NCBI GenBank assembly: GCA_013298375.1
Contig: JAAFHM010000012.1
Coordinates: 1-26,499, forward strand
Source of the DNA: Ignavibacteria bacterium
GTDB lineage: Bacteria; Bacteroidota; Ignavibacteria; Kapaibacteriales; UBA4661
Length of the DNA stretch: 26,499 nucleotides
Reading direction: 5' to 3'
The position numbers and the translations under genes were made by a program. Below, in pieces: positions 24,704 through 26,499 of the stretch. The notes beneath the pieces are model-generated. The model ran no database searches and was not told where the DNA came from. It worked only from the letters and a program-made list of their open reading frames with translations. Each line of letters begins with the position of its first letter. Position 1 is the stretch's first letter.

Positions 24704-25711
24704 ATGCCTAACGATTCCGCGCCTACGCTTGATGATTCCTCAATCGTGCCTAACGATTCTATGCCTACGTCTGACGATTCTGCGTTTAATGCTTTCCCGA
24801 TGACGCTTGCGCTTGTGCATCGCACTATGCCCATCGTGGGGGAGTTGACAACAACCCTTGAGCGAGTCTGCCCGCCTATTGGGCGCGTCATGCGTCATTG
24901 GGAGGACAGCGACGCATTTCGCCGAGACCTTGCCGAAATAGCAACTATGCCCGTTATTGTCGTCCTTGATGCAGAATATCCTTCTGTCGAAACGGTTCTG
25001 GCAGAACTGCCGAGTGATAATGTCATTCTGGTTCTTTGTGCGAACTCAACGTCAGTGCGCAATCAGGAGTCGGTTCTACGGCTTCTGGCGCGATATGGTA
25101 CTGAAATTATTGTTGCTCCTTTTGATGGCGCTGCCGTCAAGCGAATACTGGAACGCTGCCGTAACACATTCGCCTCAAGAGTGCTTTCTCGGGAGAGCGA
25201 AGCCATGCTGCTTGGCACGATAGCGAATATTCATGCTGCCCGAAAAGTTCTGGAAACCGCCATAGATGACACGGTGACTATTGCTCGTGCTATACAAAAC
25301 GATATTGATGTTGCATTCGATGATATTGATGCTGCCAACATTGCCCACATACAACTCCCAACGGCGCAAGGAGATGTGATATTTGCCGTAGAATCAATAA
25401 TGTTGTTTGAAGGCAAGAGAGAAATGACGATATGCTCAGTGTTCGAGGCTGCAAGCGGCACGGTGCAGAAAACGACTGTTTTTTTGATGCTCTCCGCAGT
25501 AGAAGAAAAACTCCCGAAGCGAGATTTTGTGCGGGTGCATAAATCTTTCATTGTGAACGTAGGCTATGCCCTTCGGTTCGAGCATAATGGCAAAGACGGC
25601 ATACTGACGATGAAGCATGGCGAGCCGCCCCTAACGGTCACGCGGGTGTATAAAAAAGCGCTGTTGGAGCGTCTGAAGGGTTCAACAAGACCGACAAAAA
25701 AGAACACCTAA
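24704..25711 (+). CDS. LytTR-family DNA-binding regulator with degenerate receiver domain
   Basis: A 335-residue transcription regulator. The C-terminal LytTR domain (about 215-325) has the family pattern FAVESIMLFEG, FLMLSAVEEKLPKRDFVRVHKSFIVNV and LTVTRVYKKALLERL. Residues 33-152 look like a CheY-type receiver. D89 in VIVVLDAEYP fits the phosphoacceptor, and VAPFD (137-141) fits the last strand, but the conserved Lys is Ala and the N-terminal acidic pair is missing (LALVHRT). Phosphorylation control is therefore doubtful. The first 29 residues are two copies of a 14-residue unit starting PNDS.PT.DDS, encoded by a 42-bp tandem repeat. AAGGAG lies 9 bp before the ATG at 24704. No histidine kinase gene is adjacent. 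Confidence 0.85.
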   Translation: MPNDSAPTLDDSSIVPNDSMPTSDDSAFNAFPMTLALVHRTMPIVGELTTTLERVCPPIGRVMRHWEDSDAFRRDLAEIATMPVIVVLDAEYPSVETVLAELPSDNVILVLCANSTSVRNQESVLRLLARYGTEIIVAPFDGAAVKRILERCRNTFASRVLSRESEAMLLGTIANIHAARKVLETAIDDTVTIARAIQNDIDVAFDDIDAANIAHIQLPTAQGDVIFAVESIMLFEGKREMTICSVFEAASGTVQKTTVFLMLSAVEEKLPKRDFVRVHKSFIVNVGYALRFEHNGKDGILTMKHGEPPLTVTRVYKKALLERLKGSTRPTKKNT

Positions 25712-25731
25712 CGAGGAAAATGCCAAAAACA

Positions 25732-25771
25732 GGGCGTGTGGTTTGATTTTTCGGGCGTGTGGTTGTTTTTC
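25732..25771 (+). repeat. Direct repeat with 21-bp period (possible LytTR operator)
   Basis: GGGCGTGTGGTT begins at 25732 and again at 25753, each followed by a T-rich run ending in C. The copies are thus two helical turns apart on the same face. LytTR regulators generally bind two direct repeats with about this spacing, and the LytTR gene ends 20 bp upstream. The operator role is inferred. Confidence 0.5.
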
Positions 25772-25810
25772 GGTTGTACGGGGGGCTGGCACGTCGTAAG
25801 TTTGTGTATC

Positions 25811-25862
25811 AAAAAAAGCGGCGCACTGTATTCTTGTTTTCTGCCCCGATGCAGTACGCCGC
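25811..25862 (-). terminator. Orphan minus-strand intrinsic terminator
   Basis: The arms at 25818-25830 (GCGGCGCACTGTA) and 25850-25862 pair over 13 positions with one mismatch and one wobble, loop 19 nt. On the minus strand the stem is followed by seven T residues (complement of 25811-25817), the layout of a strong terminator. No minus-strand gene is visible upstream of it, so it may end an untranslated RNA. Confidence 0.6.
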
Positions 25863-25898
25863 CCGCAGACAAAACCCGGCAAGGTTTTATACCTGCGG
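25863..25898. other. Two-part hairpin next to the orphan terminator
   Basis: CCGCAG (25863-25868) pairs with CTGCGG (25893-25898), and inside it AAAACC (25871-25876) pairs with GGTTTT (25883-25888) around a 6-nt loop. It abuts the terminator hairpin with no gap, so the two may form one structured transcript. Confidence 0.5.
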
Positions 25899-25993
25899 AG
25901 TGTCGAGTGAACGTTTTCTTGCCGTTCAACACTTGATGCGAACATAATCAATTTCTACGGGGCAGAGAAAATCTTTGTTTTAAGGATATCCTG

Positions 25994-26407
25994 ATGAAAA
26001 TATTTCGTATTCTTCCACTTGCCTTGCTCAGTATTGCGAGTGTTGTGATTTTTAGCTCTTGTGCTTCGTTGAATGACATGGCACAACCGAGTCCGACAAA
26101 TGTAAGTCTTACCTCTGACAAAAGTAAATCCAAAAGCGACCTTTTACCAGAGTCAAGAGCCGCGATACAACTTGATGCCAATTTTGTTTCATTAGAGAGT
26201 GCAATAGAAATTGCCAGCAATCAACCACAATTGATTGGTCAATGGATAAAAAAGTCCAAATCAAACGATCCACAAGTGAACGCGGTATCAGCCGAAGATA
26301 TTCTGAAAAAGAAAGTTATCAAGTCAAAAGCATATTTGTCTGATGGAAATTTACCGTGCTATTATCTTCTGCATGTAACTGGTCAGGTCTATGGAACAGC
26401 AAGTTGA
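25994..26407 (+). CDS. Small putative lipoprotein, function unknown
   Basis: A 137-residue protein with a lipoprotein signal: MKIFRILPLALLSIASVVIFSS is followed by C23 in a lipobox-like FSSC, then an S/N/K-rich linker. The mature part is hydrophilic (LDANFVSLESAIEIASNQ, IGQWIKKSKSND) and ends in LLHVTGQVYGTAS. No known family was recognised. An AAGGA ribosome site lies 7 bp before the ATG. It likely sits in the outer or inner membrane facing the periplasm. The LytTR gene and a 21-bp direct repeat lie upstream in the same direction, so regulation by that protein is possible. Confidence 0.72.
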   Translation: MKIFRILPLALLSIASVVIFSSCASLNDMAQPSPTNVSLTSDKSKSKSDLLPESRAAIQLDANFVSLESAIEIASNQPQLIGQWIKKSKSNDPQVNAVSAEDILKKKVIKSKAYLSDGNLPCYYLLHVTGQVYGTAS

Positions 26408-26499
26408 AATGCGATGCCCGTGAGGGCATCAATCAAAGCGTCAAGGATGTTCGCAGAATGTTTGCGGACGGTGGAGCAAAACCCGCGCAAACGGCAAAA
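26408..26499. other. Hairpin pair at the window end
   Basis: GATGCCC (26413-26419) and GGGCATC (26424-26430) form a perfect stem closed by the GNRA-type tetraloop GTGA. GTTCGCA (26449-26455) pairs with TGCGGAC (26463-26469) with one wobble. No T run follows. Two plus-strand frames stay open to the window end, so this may be the start of a gene or structured RNA cut by the boundary. Confidence 0.4.

Noticed and set aside
24387..24803. A 138-codon plus-strand open frame running into the LytTR gene
   Set aside because: Its end is a Leu/Arg/Ile repeat produced by reading the LytTR tandem repeat out of frame; no domain and no ribosome site at its start.

Overview
The window looks like a chromosomal segment from a Gram-negative bacterium, most likely of the Bacteroidota/Chlorobiota side of the tree. 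This is inferred from several signs. Two upstream regions carry the Bacteroidota-type -7 element TAnnTTTG; one of them also has a TTTG box exactly 19 bp upstream. Many genes have no clear Shine-Dalgarno sequence. LPS-related genes are present (a LptA/OstA-like protein, an ADP-heptose-type GT9 and a GT87), together with a large periplasmic TPR protein and an OstA-like protein of the Bacteroidota kind. No rRNA, tRNA or CRISPR array was seen. Most of the window is housekeeping or cell-envelope DNA.

Layout. From 143 to 21611 every gene is on the minus strand. Reading along the DNA: an M20 dipeptidase (143-1510); a 534-bp gene-free stretch with an unusual cluster of DnaA-box-like 9-mers, a candidate oriC; a secreted 1096-residue TPR protein (2045-5335); a two-gene operon of an AIPR-family phage-resistance protein and the t6A enzyme Sua5/TsaC, joined by a 4-bp ATGA overlap (5441-8250) and led by a good Bacteroidota promoter; malate synthase (8404-10011) with a strong terminator; and a chemoreceptor with CHASE3-like and tandem HAMP-like regions (10073-11911).

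Between 12101 and 18212 lies a tightly packed minus-strand series. In transcription order it is upp, a QdtA/FdtA-type sugar 3,4-ketoisomerase, a DegT-type sugar 3-aminotransferase, a GT9 glycosyltransferase, a GT87 membrane glycosyltransferase, a catalase-fold protein and hisH. The ketoisomerase and aminotransferase together would make a dTDP-3-amino-3,6-dideoxyhexose, and the two transferases are natural consumers of envelope sugars. Upstream of it are an OstA/LptA-like gene and a TatD deoxyribonuclease whose reading frame runs without a stop into a signal peptide and an outer-membrane beta-barrel. That fusion is the most unusual single gene here.

At 21610 the coding strand switches. A glycosyltransferase starts on the plus strand with an ATG that overlaps the ATG of the divergent OstA-like gene. 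It is followed by a glutathionylspermidine-synthase-like ATP-grasp enzyme, a gene-poor region holding what looks like an IS5-type transposase remnant, a LytTR regulator with a degenerate receiver domain, a gene-free stretch with a 21-bp-period direct repeat and an orphan minus-strand terminator, and a small lipoprotein.

The best candidates for something undescribed are the TatD-barrel fusion, the AIPR-Sua5 pair, the DnaA-box cluster and the LytTR-adjacent repeat/hairpin region. All functional calls come from motif recognition by eye; no database search was run.
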